The position numbers were made by a program, and so were the translations under genes. Below are positions 27,144-36,105 of a stretch of DNA of 64,000 nt, one piece after another. Under the pieces are notes generated by a model. That model was not told the DNA's origin and did not search any database. It saw only the letters and a list, made by a program, of their open reading frames with translations. Location of the stretch: the NCBI RefSeq assembly GCF_006717095.1, contig NZ_VFQE01000001.1, positions 2,542,001 through 2,606,000 of the forward strand. Reading direction: 5' to 3'. Every line of letters starts with the position of its first letter. Positions within the stretch are counted from its first letter, which is position 1. This DNA is from Blastococcus colisei. Lineage in GTDB: Bacteria > Actinomycetota > Actinomycetes > Mycobacteriales > Geodermatophilaceae.

Positions 27144-27472
27144 GCGCGAAACACGTGTCGGCGGATGGCGGCGGCGTTGCCGAAGATGCGGATGCCGAGG
27201 ACCACCACGACCGCGGTCGACAGCTGCGCGCCGACGCCGAGCTGGTCGCCGAGGAAGACGATCAGCGCGGCGACGACGACGTTGGACACGAACGAGATGA
27301 CGAACACCTTCGCGTCGAAGATGCCGTCCAGCCGGGCACGGAATCCGCCGAAGACGGCGTCCAGGGCGGCGACGACGGCGATCGGCAGGTACGGCTGCAG
27401 CCACAGCGGCACGGTGGGGTCGAAGAAGAGGCCGAGGAGGACGCCGGCCGCGAGTCCGAGGATCGGGATCAC
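27140..27472 (-). CDS. Small basic family protein (DUF1290, Rv1824-like)
   Basis: 110 aa with about four hydrophobic segments covering most of its length: IPILGLAAGVLLGLFF, YLPIAVVAALDAVFGGF, VFVISFVSNVVVAALIVFLG and STAVVVVLGIRIFGNAAAIRRHVF. It belongs to the Sbp/DUF1290 small basic membrane proteins, nearly always found between two DUF881 genes in Gram-positives, as here. Function unknown; the constant partnership suggests a membrane complex with them. GTG 27472. Confidence 0.92.
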   Translation of the reverse strand: MIPILGLAAGVLLGLFFDPTVPLWLQPYLPIAVVAALDAVFGGFRARLDGIFDAKVFVISFVSNVVVAALIVFLGDQLGVGAQLSTAVVVVLGIRIFGNAAAIRRHVFRA

Positions 27473-27478
27473 GGGGGG

Positions 27479-28390
27479 TCAGCCTCCAGGCAGGGGGTCG
27501 GGGGCGGGGGCCGGTCCGTCGCGGCCTTCCGGTCGGGCGGAGTCGAGATCGAGGACGGTGCCCGCGGGAAGGGTCAGCTCCTCCTCCGCGGCGTACTCGA
27601 AGCGCAGTCCGAACGTCTGCGAGATGGCCGCCAGCGCGCCCACCTCGGGGCTGGCGAGGAACTTTCCGGCCAGCTCATCGGGATCACCGATGGCTCTGAT
27701 CTCGTAGGGGCTGGTGACCGGGCGGAAGTCGACGAGCACCGCCTCGCCGGCGAACCGGATGGCCGTCGTGGGCCCGAGGCGCTGACCGTTGATGCTGATG
27801 GCCTCCGCGCCGGCCGCCCACAGGGCGTTGACGACCAGTTGCAGGTCGCCGTCCTGGACCTGTTCGCGGGGGTCCTCCTCGGTGGTTCCACCGCCCACGG
27901 GGTCCTCGTCGGCCGTCGGGTCGGCGTTGGCGAGGGTGACGAGCAGGCCCGGCCCGGTGACCGCCACCGCGGCGGCGGCCCGTTCGGTCCGTGCCAGCGC
28001 ATCGCGGGCCCGCTGCCCCACGGCACTGGCGGCCAGCAGCTCGTCCCGAGCGCTGGTGACCTCGGCACGCAGGAGCTCGAGCTGGTCGGCCAGCTCGTCG
28101 GTGACGTCGGAGTCGCGCTGGATGTCGTCGACCAGGGCGGCCCGCACCTGCTCGCGGCCCTGGACACTCGCGGCGGCCTGCTGGTAGGTGATCGCCACCA
28201 GCACGCCGGCGAGGGCCATCGTCAGGGCGACGGCCACGCGGCCCCGGGTGCGGGACGGCCGCCGGCCGTCGTCGGCGGCCCGGGCCGCCGCCGCCTGGGC
28301 GTAGGCGGGGTCGAGCGTCTCGGCCAGGACGGCGTCGAGGAGGGACGCGCCCATCGAGCGCGGCCCGCCGCCCCGCGGAGGTGTGGTCAC
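27479..28390 (-). CDS. DUF881 family membrane-anchored protein (Rv1823-like)
   Basis: 303 aa, the first of the DUF881 pair. A basic head precedes one membrane helix (VAVALTMALAGVLVAITYQQAA). A coiled coil follows (VTDELADQLELLRAEVTSARDELL), then the DUF881 core: VTGPGLLVTLANADPTAD, LQLVVNALWAAGAEAISINGQRL and RPVTSPYEIRAIGDPDEL. The tail after about residue 280 is Pro/Gly/Asp-rich and variable. GTG 28390 overlaps the end of the phosphatidyltransferase gene by 4 bases, so pgsA-like, DUF881, small basic and DUF881 form one transcript. Confidence 0.9.
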   Translation of the reverse strand: MTTPPRGGGPRSMGASLLDAVLAETLDPAYAQAAAARAADDGRRPSRTRGRVAVALTMALAGVLVAITYQQAAASVQGREQVRAALVDDIQRDSDVTDELADQLELLRAEVTSARDELLAASAVGQRARDALARTERAAAAVAVTGPGLLVTLANADPTADEDPVGGGTTEEDPREQVQDGDLQLVVNALWAAGAEAISINGQRLGPTTAIRFAGEAVLVDFRPVTSPYEIRAIGDPDELAGKFLASPEVGALAAISQTFGLRFEYAAEEELTLPAGTVLDLDSARPEGRDGPAPAPDPLPGG

Positions 28391-29070
28391 CGCGCCGTCC
28401 GCGACGCATCGGCGGCGCGCTCGGCGCGCACGATGCCGGTCACCTGGATCACGTAGAACAGCCCGGCCAGCACGTAGAGAGCGGTCCCCCAGATCGTGAA
28501 CGCCCAGGCGAACGGCTCGATGGCCGTGGCCAGCCAGCCGCTGCCGTCGGCGAGCAGCAGACCGGGGAACGCGTAGAGCAGCAGCAGGGTGGCGGCCTTG
28601 CCCAGGTAGTGCACCTGCAGCGGCGGATAGCCGTAGCGGCGCAGCACGAGGAGTGCGACGCCGAGGACGAGTTCCCGCCCGACGAGCAGCGCGACCACCC
28701 AGACCGGGACGATTTCCCGCAGCGCGAGCGCGATCAGCGTGCTGACGATGTAGAGCCGGTCGGCCGCCGGGTCCAGCAGAGCTCCGAGCCTGCTGCTCTG
28801 ATTCAGCCAGCGCGCGAGCTTCCCGTCGAGCCAGTCGGTGAAGCCGGAGACCATCAGGATGGCCACGGCCCAGCCGTCGGCCTCGGGGCCCAGCAGCAGC
28901 CAGAGGAAGACCGGGACACCGAGCAGCCGGAGCAGCGAGAGGGCGTTCGGCACGGTCCAGACGCGGTCGGGCAGGTCCTCGCGGTCGGTCACCGGCGGCG
29001 AGCCGGCGGTCCGGGGGCGCCCGGCCGGCGGAACCGGGGCAGCCGCCGACGGACCGTTCGACGACGTCAC
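28387..29070 (-). CDS. pgsA2: CDP-alcohol phosphatidyltransferase family protein (PgsA2-like)
   Basis: A 227-aa integral membrane enzyme transferring a phosphatidyl group from CDP-diacylglycerol to an alcohol. The catalytic signature DG-x2-AR-x8-G-x3-D-x3-D is complete: TDWLDGKLARWLNQSSRLG then ALLDPAADRLY. About five hydrophobic helices follow. The N-terminal 40 residues are disordered. Position matches Rv1822 (pgsA2); whether the acceptor is glycerol-3-phosphate, inositol phosphate or a cardiolipin-type alcohol is not decided by sequence. GTG 29070 has a GGTGGAGGAG ribosome-binding site. It is the first gene of the DUF881 operon. Confidence 0.88.
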   Translation of the reverse strand: MTSSNGPSAAAPVPPAGRPRTAGSPPVTDREDLPDRVWTVPNALSLLRLLGVPVFLWLLLGPEADGWAVAILMVSGFTDWLDGKLARWLNQSSRLGALLDPAADRLYIVSTLIALALREIVPVWVVALLVGRELVLGVALLVLRRYGYPPLQVHYLGKAATLLLLYAFPGLLLADGSGWLATAIEPFAWAFTIWGTALYVLAGLFYVIQVTGIVRAERAADASRTAR

Positions 29071-29282
29071 TGCTCCTCCACCTCGCCCGACAGCCCGCTG
29101 CGCACCGAACACGAGGCTAGTGTCCCGCGCCGCCGGCGCGGGATGCGGCGCACCGGAGCAAGGAGGGCCTGCGTCACGCCTGTTGTCGCCGACATGCGTA
29201 TCACTGCGGTCATCCGGGTCGCACAACCGCAGTCATGCGTAACAGCGCGACTCGGCCGGGGCGGCGGCGCGACCGGCCGCGC

Positions 29283-31352
29283 TCAGGCCGGGACGGCGGC
29301 CGCGGAGGCCGGCGCCGGTTCGTAGCCGAGGGGGCGGCGGGAGAAGGAACCGGTGCCGTGGGTGACCGACCGCAGCACTCCCGGATAGGTCAGCAGCTCG
29401 ACCTCGGGCACCTCCGCGCGCACCGTGGTCCGGTCACGGAGCGGGTCCGCCTCGCTGCCGGTCACCCGGGCCCGGCGCCCGGACAGGTCGCTCATGACGG
29501 CGCCGACGTACTCCCCCGGAACCACCACGTCCACCTCGCACCACGGCTCGAGCACCCGGGTGCCGGCGGCGGCCGCGAGCTCGCGCAGGGCCAGCGCGCC
29601 GGCGGCCTGGAAGGCGGCGTCGGAGGAGTCCACCGAGTGGGCCTTGCCGTCCACGAGGGTCAGGTGGACGTCGACGAGCGGGCGGTCACCGCTGATCCCC
29701 CGTTCGGCCTGCATCCGGATGCCCTTCTCCACGCTGCCGTGGAACTGGCTGGGCACGGTGCCGCCGACGATGCGCTGCTCGAAGACGATCCTCGAGCCCG
29801 GCGGTCCCGGCTCGGCCTCGATGACGACGACGGCGTACTGACCGTGGCCACCGGACTGCTTGACGTGGCGGCCGGTGACCCGGGCGCTACCGGCGAGCGT
29901 CTCCACCATGGGGACGCGGACGGGCACCGTGGTGACGGAGACGCCGTGGCGGGCGCGCAGTCGTTCCAGCAGGACCTCGGCGTGCGCCTCGCCGACGCAC
30001 CAGAGCAGGAGCTGGCCGGTGTCGGGACGGCGGTCGAGGCGCACGGTGGGGTCCTCGGCCACCAGCCGGGCCAGCGCCGTGGCGAGACGGTCCTCGTCGG
30101 ACCGCGAGGCCGCCTCGAGCGCGACCGGGAGCTGCGGAGTAGGCAGGTCCCACGGCGGGACCAGCCGGGGGTCCTCCGGCGAGGACAGCGTGTCCCCCGT
30201 CTCCGCGCTGGTGAGCCGGGCGACGGCGCAGATGTCTCCCGCCGGGCAGGAGGGCACCGGGCGCAGGGTTGCACCGAGGGGTGAGGACAGCGCCCCGATG
30301 CGCTCGTCGACGTCGTGGTCGGGATGACCGCGGTCGGCCATCCCGTGCCCGGACACGTGGACGGGGATGTCGGGCCGGAGCGTCCCGCTGAAGACACGGA
30401 CCAGGCTGACGCGGCCCACGTACGGGTCGGTGGTGGTCTTGACGACCTCGGCGACGAGCGGTCCCTCGGGGTCGCAGGCCACCGACGAGACCGCTGAACC
30501 GTCGGTCCGGGAGACCGGCGGGCAGCCGTGTTCCAGGGGGCTGGGGAAGCCGGCGACGATCAGTTCGAGCAGGTCCGCGACGCCCACCCCGATCAGCGGG
30601 GCGGCGCACAGCACCGGGTGGAAGTGCGCGCGGGCCACCGCCGTCTCCAGGTCGGCGATGAGGTCGGCCTGGACCAGCTGGTCGCCGGCCAGGTACCGCT
30701 CCATCAGCGCCTCGTCCTCGCTCTCGCCGATGATCCCCTCGATGAGCTCGGAGCGGAGACGGTCGGCCTCCGGGGCGTCGGCGTCGGGCTCCAGGAGCGA
30801 GACCAGGCCCCGCACGGCCCCGTCCGGTCCGCGGTCGACCAGGTGCACGGGGTAGACGCCTTCCCCGAGGAGCAGCTGGCAGAGCCGGACGGCGTCGTCG
30901 ACGTCGGCCCGCGCCCGGTCCAGCTGGGTGATGACGACGGCGCGCGGCATCCCGACCGCGGCGCACTCCTCCCACAGCTGCACGGTGGCGGCGTCGACAC
31001 CGTTGACCGCCGAGACGACGAACAGCGCGGCGTCCGCGGCGCGCAGCCCCGCCCGGAGCTCCCCGACGAAGTCCGGCGACCCCGGGGTGTCCAGCAGCGT
31101 GATCCGGCAACCGGCGTGCTCGATCGTCGCCACGCCCAGGGACACCGAGCGCTGCTGACGGACCTCCACCTCCTCGGTGTCCAGACACGTCGTGCCGTCC
31201 TCCACCCGACCGGCCCGCGGCACGGCGCCGGTGGCCGCGAGGAGCGCCTCGGCGAGCGTGGTCTTCCCTGCCCCGGCGTGGCCCACGAGTGCCACGTTCC
31301 GCACGTCCGCGGCCGGTCGTGGTGCCGGCGCCGTCCCGGTGTCCTTCGCCAT
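29283..31352 (-). CDS. fusA2: Elongation factor G-like protein (EF-G2/FusA2 type)
   Basis: 689 aa with the five-domain EF-G layout. The P-loop is VALVGHAGAGKTTLAEALL. G3 reads LLDTPGSPDF instead of DTPGH. G4 reads VVITQLDRARAD instead of NKxD, so nucleotide specificity is altered. Domain IV is present (KQSGGHGQYAVVVIE, IVGGTVPSQFHGSVEKGI) and domain V ends VEVPGEYVGAVMSDLSGRRARV-like. Mycobacterial EF-G2 (Rv0120c type) is the likely group; it binds nucleotide but lacks ribosome-dependent GTPase activity. A translocation role should not be assumed. Confidence 0.88.
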   Translation of the reverse strand: MAKDTGTAPAPRPAADVRNVALVGHAGAGKTTLAEALLAATGAVPRAGRVEDGTTCLDTEEVEVRQQRSVSLGVATIEHAGCRITLLDTPGSPDFVGELRAGLRAADAALFVVSAVNGVDAATVQLWEECAAVGMPRAVVITQLDRARADVDDAVRLCQLLLGEGVYPVHLVDRGPDGAVRGLVSLLEPDADAPEADRLRSELIEGIIGESEDEALMERYLAGDQLVQADLIADLETAVARAHFHPVLCAAPLIGVGVADLLELIVAGFPSPLEHGCPPVSRTDGSAVSSVACDPEGPLVAEVVKTTTDPYVGRVSLVRVFSGTLRPDIPVHVSGHGMADRGHPDHDVDERIGALSSPLGATLRPVPSCPAGDICAVARLTSAETGDTLSSPEDPRLVPPWDLPTPQLPVALEAASRSDEDRLATALARLVAEDPTVRLDRRPDTGQLLLWCVGEAHAEVLLERLRARHGVSVTTVPVRVPMVETLAGSARVTGRHVKQSGGHGQYAVVVIEAEPGPPGSRIVFEQRIVGGTVPSQFHGSVEKGIRMQAERGISGDRPLVDVHLTLVDGKAHSVDSSDAAFQAAGALALRELAAAAGTRVLEPWCEVDVVVPGEYVGAVMSDLSGRRARVTGSEADPLRDRTTVRAEVPEVELLTYPGVLRSVTHGTGSFSRRPLGYEPAPASAAAVPA

Positions 31353-31364
31353 CAGGCCGGGCGC

Positions 31365-31565
31365 TCAGCCGTGCGCCGATTCGGCACGGACCACCGAGGC
31401 GGTACCGGCCGGGAAGAAGAGCGCCGTGTGCCCGTCGGGCTCCCAGCGCACGCGGTAGGGCGGCCCTCCCCCGGGCTCGGCGCACTCGATGACCTCGCCG
31501 ACCCGATCGGGCTCTCCCTGATGGGTGGAGCGCACGACGATCCGGTCTCCGACATGAGCTTCCAC
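31365..31565 (-). CDS. DUF1918 domain protein
   Basis: 66 aa, a small beta-barrel (SH3-like) DUF1918 protein: VGDRIVVRSTHQGEPDRVGEVIE then PYRVRWEPDGHTALFFPAGTASVV. Function unknown, very common in actinobacteria. GTG 31565 follows GGGAGGACGCC. It ends 12 bases before the EF-G-like gene and is probably cotranscribed with it. Confidence 0.92.
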   Translation of the reverse strand: MEAHVGDRIVVRSTHQGEPDRVGEVIECAEPGGGPPYRVRWEPDGHTALFFPAGTASVVRAESAHG

Positions 31566-31728
31566 GGCGTCCTCCCGGAGGTGCGACTGTGGCGTGGTTC
31601 ACAGCCTGCCCGCGATCCCGGGGCCCGACAAGACCTGCACGGCCAGTTCTGGGCGACGAACCGGCCGGTCGAGCGACGGGCATCGGGGCGCGCCATGGCG
31701 CGGAGGCCGGGGACGATCCGGTCGGCGG

Positions 31729-32907
31729 TCAGTACGCGCGTTCGAGCAGCTCCAGGACATCTGCCTCTCGGACGTCGAGTGGAGCGAATGCCACGACCAT
31801 GTCCTCCATGGCTGCTCGCGCCAGCGCCGGGAACTGCTCCCTCCTCACTCCGACCGCCGAGAGCGTGGTCGGCAGGCCCAGCCCCGAGATGAAGCTGCGG
31901 ACGGCCTCCACGCCGACGGTCGCAGCCTCCTCCGGCGTACGTCCCGACACGTCCGCGCCCATCGCGGCAGCGATGTCGGCGAGACGCTGAGGAGCCACCT
32001 CCTTCACTCGCTCGAGAACGGCCGGCAGCATGACGCACGACGTCTCGCCATGCGGCACGTCGCACAAACCGCCGATCTGGTGCCCGATGCCGTGACTCAG
32101 ACCGAGCGTGACGTTGGCGACGCCCAGCATCGAGAGCCAGCCCGCCACCAGGCAGTTGACGCGGGCCTCGTGATCACGCGGATCGCGGGACGCGGGCAGA
32201 TTGTGTGCCAGCAGCTTGATCGCATGGAGAGCGGTGGCGTCTGTCACGGGAGTGGGCGAGCGGGACACGTAGGTCTCGATGGCGTGGTCGAGCGCGCGGA
32301 TCCCCGTGCCCAGCCACAGGCGCTCCGGCGTGAGCACGGTCACTGCGGCATCCAGGACGACCACACGAGGAGTGAGACGCGTGTCCGAGTAGAGGTCCTT
32401 GACCCCGGCGGATGACGTCATGCCGAAGATGCCGTCGTACTCGGCCGCTGACAGCGTCGTCGGAACAGCCACGATGGGCAGGGGCGGGCCGGTGAAGGGG
32501 CGGAGGTCGACCGTGTCCGGGTAGGTGAAAACGATCCTGTGCCGGTACAGCGACTGGCCGTCCTCGTAACCCTCGCCGATACTGGCGCTCACCGCCTTCG
32601 CGGCGTCGGTGACCGACCCGCCGCCGAGAGTGACGATGAGATCGGGGGAATACCCGCGAGCCTTCTGGACGAGGACATCGACGGACGAGGTCGGGACGTG
32701 CTGGACGACATCGCTCAGTACCCCGACGCAGCGCTCCCCCAGCACCTCCCGTACGCGCGCCTCGAGAGCAGTGCCGAGCAAGGACCTCGTGGTGAGCAGC
32801 AGTACGCGCTCGCCCCCCAGCGTGTCCACTGCCTCGGCGAGGCCGGAGACGGCGTCCGGCCCGTATATGACCCTCTCCGTCGTCGGGTACTCGTAGACGA
32901 AAGCCAT
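31729..32907 (-). CDS. Iron-containing alcohol dehydrogenase / maleylacetate reductase family
   Basis: A 392-aa group III alcohol dehydrogenase-fold enzyme. NAD-binding features are VLLLTTRSLLG and PDLIVTLGGGSVTDAAKAVSAS. PLPIVAVPTTLSAAEYD is the family middle motif. At the metal site the sequence is GIRALDHAIETY, where iron ADHs have G-M/x-D-x-x-x-H; the Asp is replaced by Arg, while His residues persist in GLSHGIGHQIGG and CDVPHGETS. This pattern resembles maleylacetate reductases. ATG 32907 has an AAGGAG site. It is divergent from the tetR gene across a shared palindromic operator, so it belongs to the TetR regulon. Confidence 0.85.
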   Translation of the reverse strand: MAFVYEYPTTERVIYGPDAVSGLAEAVDTLGGERVLLLTTRSLLGTALEARVREVLGERCVGVLSDVVQHVPTSSVDVLVQKARGYSPDLIVTLGGGSVTDAAKAVSASIGEGYEDGQSLYRHRIVFTYPDTVDLRPFTGPPLPIVAVPTTLSAAEYDGIFGMTSSAGVKDLYSDTRLTPRVVVLDAAVTVLTPERLWLGTGIRALDHAIETYVSRSPTPVTDATALHAIKLLAHNLPASRDPRDHEARVNCLVAGWLSMLGVANVTLGLSHGIGHQIGGLCDVPHGETSCVMLPAVLERVKEVAPQRLADIAAAMGADVSGRTPEEAATVGVEAVRSFISGLGLPTTLSAVGVRREQFPALARAAMEDMVVAFAPLDVREADVLELLERAY

Positions 32908-32953
32908 CGTTCCGCTCCTTCTAGCGCCGGATCTGCCCACCGTGGAACAATCC

Positions 32954-32972
32954 CGACCGACCGGTCGGTTGG
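32954..32972. promoter_or_regulatory. TetR-type operator, copy 1
   Basis: The 19 bases CGACCGACCGGTCGGTTGG contain a perfect 14-base palindrome (32956-32969). They lie between the divergent iron-ADH and tetR genes, 85 bases upstream of the tetR start. The identical 19-mer recurs at 51201-51219. Confidence 0.8.
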
Positions 32973-33056
32973 GTGCCTCACGCGGCATGCTTCCCCTTGC
33001 ACACCCTCTGGTCAACAGAAACAGGCCGGACCAGCTGAAAGACCGAGGAGACACAC

Positions 33057-33698
33057 ATGACGGCGGAGGCGCGGGTCAGTCGGAAGGAGCAGCTCATCGA
33101 GGCCGCAGCGGTCCTGTTCGACCGCCAGGGCTACTACACGACAGGCGTCGAGGACATCGCGCGCGCGATAGGGCTGAGCAAGCCGACGTTGTACCACTAC
33201 GTCCGGACCAAAGGTGAGATCGTCGCGTGGATCCACGATGAGATCATGGACATCCTGCTCCGGCGGCTCGAGGAACGTGTCTCCTCCGGCCTGAGCCCCA
33301 TCGAGGTCCTGCGACTCAACGTCATCGACATCATCGACGTGATGGACACCAAGCCCGGGCACCTGAGGGTGTTCTTCGAACATCACCGCGAGATCCCCGA
33401 GGCGCTGCGTCGAGAGGCGAAGGTGAAGCGGGACCGGTATCAGGCACTCATCGAGCTGACGATCGCGGACGGCATCGAGAAGGGCATGTTCCGCAAGACC
33501 GACGTCCGGCTCGCCACGCTGGCGCTGTTCGGTATCACGAACTGGTCCTACCAGTGGTATCGCCCAGCCGGCCCGGCGAAGTCCCAGGAGGTCGCCCAGC
33601 ACCTGTTCGACGTCTTCCTGGGAGGCATATCCGCGACTGGGCCGGACGGCTCGGAGCCCGTGCCGGCGGTCCTCCACGGAGCTGACGGCTCGCCGTGA
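33057..33698 (+). CDS. TetR family transcriptional regulator of the catabolic island
   Basis: A 213-aa TetR repressor. The N-terminal helix-turn-helix domain is SRKEQLIEAAAVLFDRQGYYTTGVEDIARAIGLSKPTLYHYVRTKGEIVAWI. The C-terminal helices (VIDIIDVMDTKPGHLRVFFEHHREIP...LFGITNWSYQWYRPAGPAKSQEVAQHLFDVFLGGI) resemble the TetR C-terminal domain of regulators of fatty or aromatic acid CoA-ester catabolism (KstR2-like architecture), which often sense an acyl-CoA. ATG 33057 has a GAGGAGA site. It overlaps the amidohydrolase start by 4 bases and lies next to operator copy 1, so autoregulation is likely. Confidence 0.92.
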   Translation: MTAEARVSRKEQLIEAAAVLFDRQGYYTTGVEDIARAIGLSKPTLYHYVRTKGEIVAWIHDEIMDILLRRLEERVSSGLSPIEVLRLNVIDIIDVMDTKPGHLRVFFEHHREIPEALRREAKVKRDRYQALIELTIADGIEKGMFRKTDVRLATLALFGITNWSYQWYRPAGPAKSQEVAQHLFDVFLGGISATGPDGSEPVPAVLHGADGSP

Positions 33699-34549
33699 TC
33701 GCGGACGTGTGGGCACAGCCGCTCTGGCACCGGCCAGGTCGTCTGGACGTCCCCGAAGTGCGGAACGTCTTCGTACGGTCCGGGCGGGCCGACGCGCTGG
33801 ACAGGCCTGTCGAGCCGGAGGCTCTAGTCGAGGCCATGGACGAAGCCGGCGTGGACGTCGCCCTGCTCTCCGCCTGGCACCGTCCGGGCGGATGGGTCGT
33901 CAGCAACGACGACGTCGCCTCGTTCACCACGCGGCATCCGGAGCGCTTCGCCGGCGTTGCCAGCGTCGACCTGTCCGACCCGGTCGGTGCCGTCCGGGAG
34001 TTGCGGCGAGCCGTGGAGGACGACGGATTCGTCGGCCTGCGCCTGCTGCCGTGGCTGTGGGAGAGGCCGCCCGACCACGCCCTCTACTACCCGCTGTACG
34101 CCGCGTGCGTCGATCTCGGAGTCCCCTTCTGCACCCAGGTGGGGCACACAGGGCCGCTCCGCACATCCGAGACGGGTAGGCCCATCCCCTACATCGATCA
34201 GATCGCTCTGGACTTCCCGGAGCTGGTCATCGTCGGCGGGCACATCGGCTATCCGTGGACCGACGAGATGATCTCGCTGGCGTGGAAGCATCCGAATGTC
34301 TACATCGACACCTCTGCCTACCTGCCGAAGTACTACCCGCCACAGCTGGTCCACTACATCGAGACCTATGGACGCGACAAGGTCATGTTCGCCACGAACT
34401 GGCCGCAGCTGGACCATGTCCCCTGCCTTCAGCAGGTGGCAGGACTGGGCCTGAGCGACGCCGCGCAGGAGGCCTTCCTGGGTGGCAACGCCGCACGGGT
34501 CTTCCGGCTACCCGCGGGACCGGCGACCCAGCAGGGTGCCCATCCCTGA
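33695..34549 (+). CDS. Amidohydrolase family protein (amidohydrolase-2, ACMSD-like)
   Basis: A 284-aa TIM-barrel enzyme of the amidohydrolase-2 group, which contains decarboxylases (ACMSD, gamma-resorcylate decarboxylase) and hydrolases of cyclic acids. Landmarks are EALVEAMDEAGVDVALLSAW, RHPERFAGVASVDLSDPVGAVRELRRAVEDDGFVGLRLLPWLW, PFCTQVGHTGP, VGGHIGYPWTDEMISLAWKHPNVYIDTSAYLPKYYPPQLV and DKVMFATNWPQL. The usual metal-binding D-x-H at the start is DVWAQPLWH here, so the first metal site is atypical. The final Asp of DDP-type motifs is replaced by N (ATNWP). GTG 33695 is coupled to tetR (GTGA). Reaction not assignable. Confidence 0.82.
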   Translation: MIADVWAQPLWHRPGRLDVPEVRNVFVRSGRADALDRPVEPEALVEAMDEAGVDVALLSAWHRPGGWVVSNDDVASFTTRHPERFAGVASVDLSDPVGAVRELRRAVEDDGFVGLRLLPWLWERPPDHALYYPLYAACVDLGVPFCTQVGHTGPLRTSETGRPIPYIDQIALDFPELVIVGGHIGYPWTDEMISLAWKHPNVYIDTSAYLPKYYPPQLVHYIETYGRDKVMFATNWPQLDHVPCLQQVAGLGLSDAAQEAFLGGNAARVFRLPAGPATQQGAHP

Positions 34550-34713
34550 GCTCCGCACCAATGCCGCGGACAGCATCGGGAACGTCGTGCCGCGCCAGAA
34601 CCGCGGATCACCGCGATCGGGCGGGGGCAGCGGACGGACTCCGCAGGCTGGATACCGACAGCTCGCCCCACCGATCGGACGGGCTCCGACGCGACCAGGC
34701 CGAGGACGGACGA

Positions 34714-34748
34714 GGGGGTGGCAGCGCCACCAGAGCGCTGCCACCCCC
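34714..34748. terminator. Bidirectional terminator between amidohydrolase and ABC substrate-binding gene
   Basis: Perfect 14-bp arms (GGGGGTGGCAGCGC and its complement) with a 7-base loop. It lies between two converging genes, 16 bases past the binding-protein stop on the minus strand. Confidence 0.8.
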
Positions 34749-34764
34749 GACCGCAGGTCGTCGA

Positions 34765-36021
34765 TCAGCCCTCCGCTCGTTCATAGGTGATCGCGCCGTC
34801 CGCACCCACGCGGTAGACCATGGGCACGAGGAAGTCCGTGGTCACAGCGGTGTGCTCGGTGTCCGAGAAGGTGTACTCGCCGCGGGCAGCCTCGAAAGCG
34901 TCTCCCGACTCGATCTGCTCGATGACCGCCTCGGTCTCCGTGCTGCAGCCGGCACGCTCGAACGCATCCAGCAGCACCTTCGCGCCGTCGTACGAGCTGG
35001 CGGGGGTGCCGCCGAACGCCGGCACCGGCCACTCGCCCTCGCCGTAGTACCGGTCGTTGCCGTACGCCTCGAGATACATCTGCGCGAAGTTGCGCGCCGA
35101 CTCCGTCTCCGGCTCGCCGCCCGAGAAGGCCTCGTACTGCACGACGATGGTTCCGTCCACGAGCTCGGCGGCCCGCTCCTGGTAGGGAATCGTGCCGGCC
35201 CCGTTGCTGATGACGAACGGCGTCTCCAGCATGTTCAGCCGCGCCATGCCCTGCCGGATGGTCGCCGTGTCGGCGCCCAGGCCCACCATCGCGATCGCGC
35301 CCGGGTTCGCCTGCTGGATCCGTGCCAGCTGAGCGGTGACGTCCGTGGCCCCCTGGTCGTAGCTCTCCCGGGCGACCACCTCGACGCCTGCTTCTTCGAG
35401 GACCATCTCGATCTCGTTGAGCCCGGTCTCGCCGTAGGGAGTGCTCTCCGCGATCAGCCCCACGGTGTCGAAGTTCTCGCTGAGGTACTGGCCCATGAAC
35501 TCCGCCTCGACGACGTTGCCCAGCGAGAAGCTGAACACGTTGTTGTACGGCTCGTCCTGGCCCTCCGGGGTGACGATCGTGGACGTCTGGGCGATCGTGT
35601 TCATCATGATCTTGTTCTCGGAGTTCACGAGCGGAAGGACCGCGAGGGTGGGGCCGCTGCCCGCCGGCGACATGATGAAGTCGACGTCGTCCTCGCCGAG
35701 CAGACGCCGCATGTTGGCCTGCGCCGTCTCTGCGACGAGCTGGTCGTCGTAGGCGATCAGCTCCACCTCCTGATCACAGGCTCCCGATTCGTTGAACTCG
35801 TCGATCGCCAGCCGAATGCTGTTCTCCATCGGCTCGCCGAACTCCGAGTACGCCCCGGTGAGCGCGGTGGTCAGACCGATCCGCACCGGGCCGTCTCCCC
35901 CGTCGCCGCCGCCGCCGTCTCCGCCGCCGCCTACGGCACTGCCACTGCATCCTGCAGTGAATCCGAGCACTGCCGTGGCAGCGGTCGCCGTCCAGATCCT
36001 GCGGGCCAAAGTGGTGCGCAT
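34765..36021 (-). CDS. ABC transporter substrate-binding lipoprotein, branched-chain amino acid (LivJ/K) type
   Basis: 418 aa. A signal sequence ends in a lipobox-like TAGC with Cys25, followed by a Gly/Asp-rich linker. The periplasmic-binding fold type I then starts with VRIGLTTALTGAYSEFGEPMENSIRLAIDEFNESGA. MSPAGSGPTLAVLPLVNSENKIMMNT and VGLIAESTPYGETGLNEIEMVLEEAG are typical of LivJ-like receptors. In island settings these systems often carry aromatic or alicyclic acids rather than amino acids. ATG 36021 has GGAG six bases upstream; an ATG at 36036 lacks such a site. It is the last gene of the minus-strand import operon. Confidence 0.9.
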   Translation of the reverse strand: MRTTLARRIWTATAATAVLGFTAGCSGSAVGGGGDGGGGDGGDGPVRIGLTTALTGAYSEFGEPMENSIRLAIDEFNESGACDQEVELIAYDDQLVAETAQANMRRLLGEDDVDFIMSPAGSGPTLAVLPLVNSENKIMMNTIAQTSTIVTPEGQDEPYNNVFSFSLGNVVEAEFMGQYLSENFDTVGLIAESTPYGETGLNEIEMVLEEAGVEVVARESYDQGATDVTAQLARIQQANPGAIAMVGLGADTATIRQGMARLNMLETPFVISNGAGTIPYQERAAELVDGTIVVQYEAFSGGEPETESARNFAQMYLEAYGNDRYYGEGEWPVPAFGGTPASSYDGAKVLLDAFERAGCSTETEAVIEQIESGDAFEAARGEYTFSDTEHTAVTTDFLVPMVYRVGADGAITYERAEG

Positions 36022-36105
36022 GTCGTCTCCATTCATCGATCGTCTTCAGGGGGAAGTGCTCGCGCCTCTGTCCATCCGTGGGCGGTGGTCACCGCGTCGG
36101 CGCCG

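Noticed and set aside
31566-31728. AACCGGCCGGTCGAG near 31655 as a diverged TetR site
   Set aside because: The centre is GGCC rather than CCGG-flanked GACC/GGTC arms and only one arm matches; not convincing.
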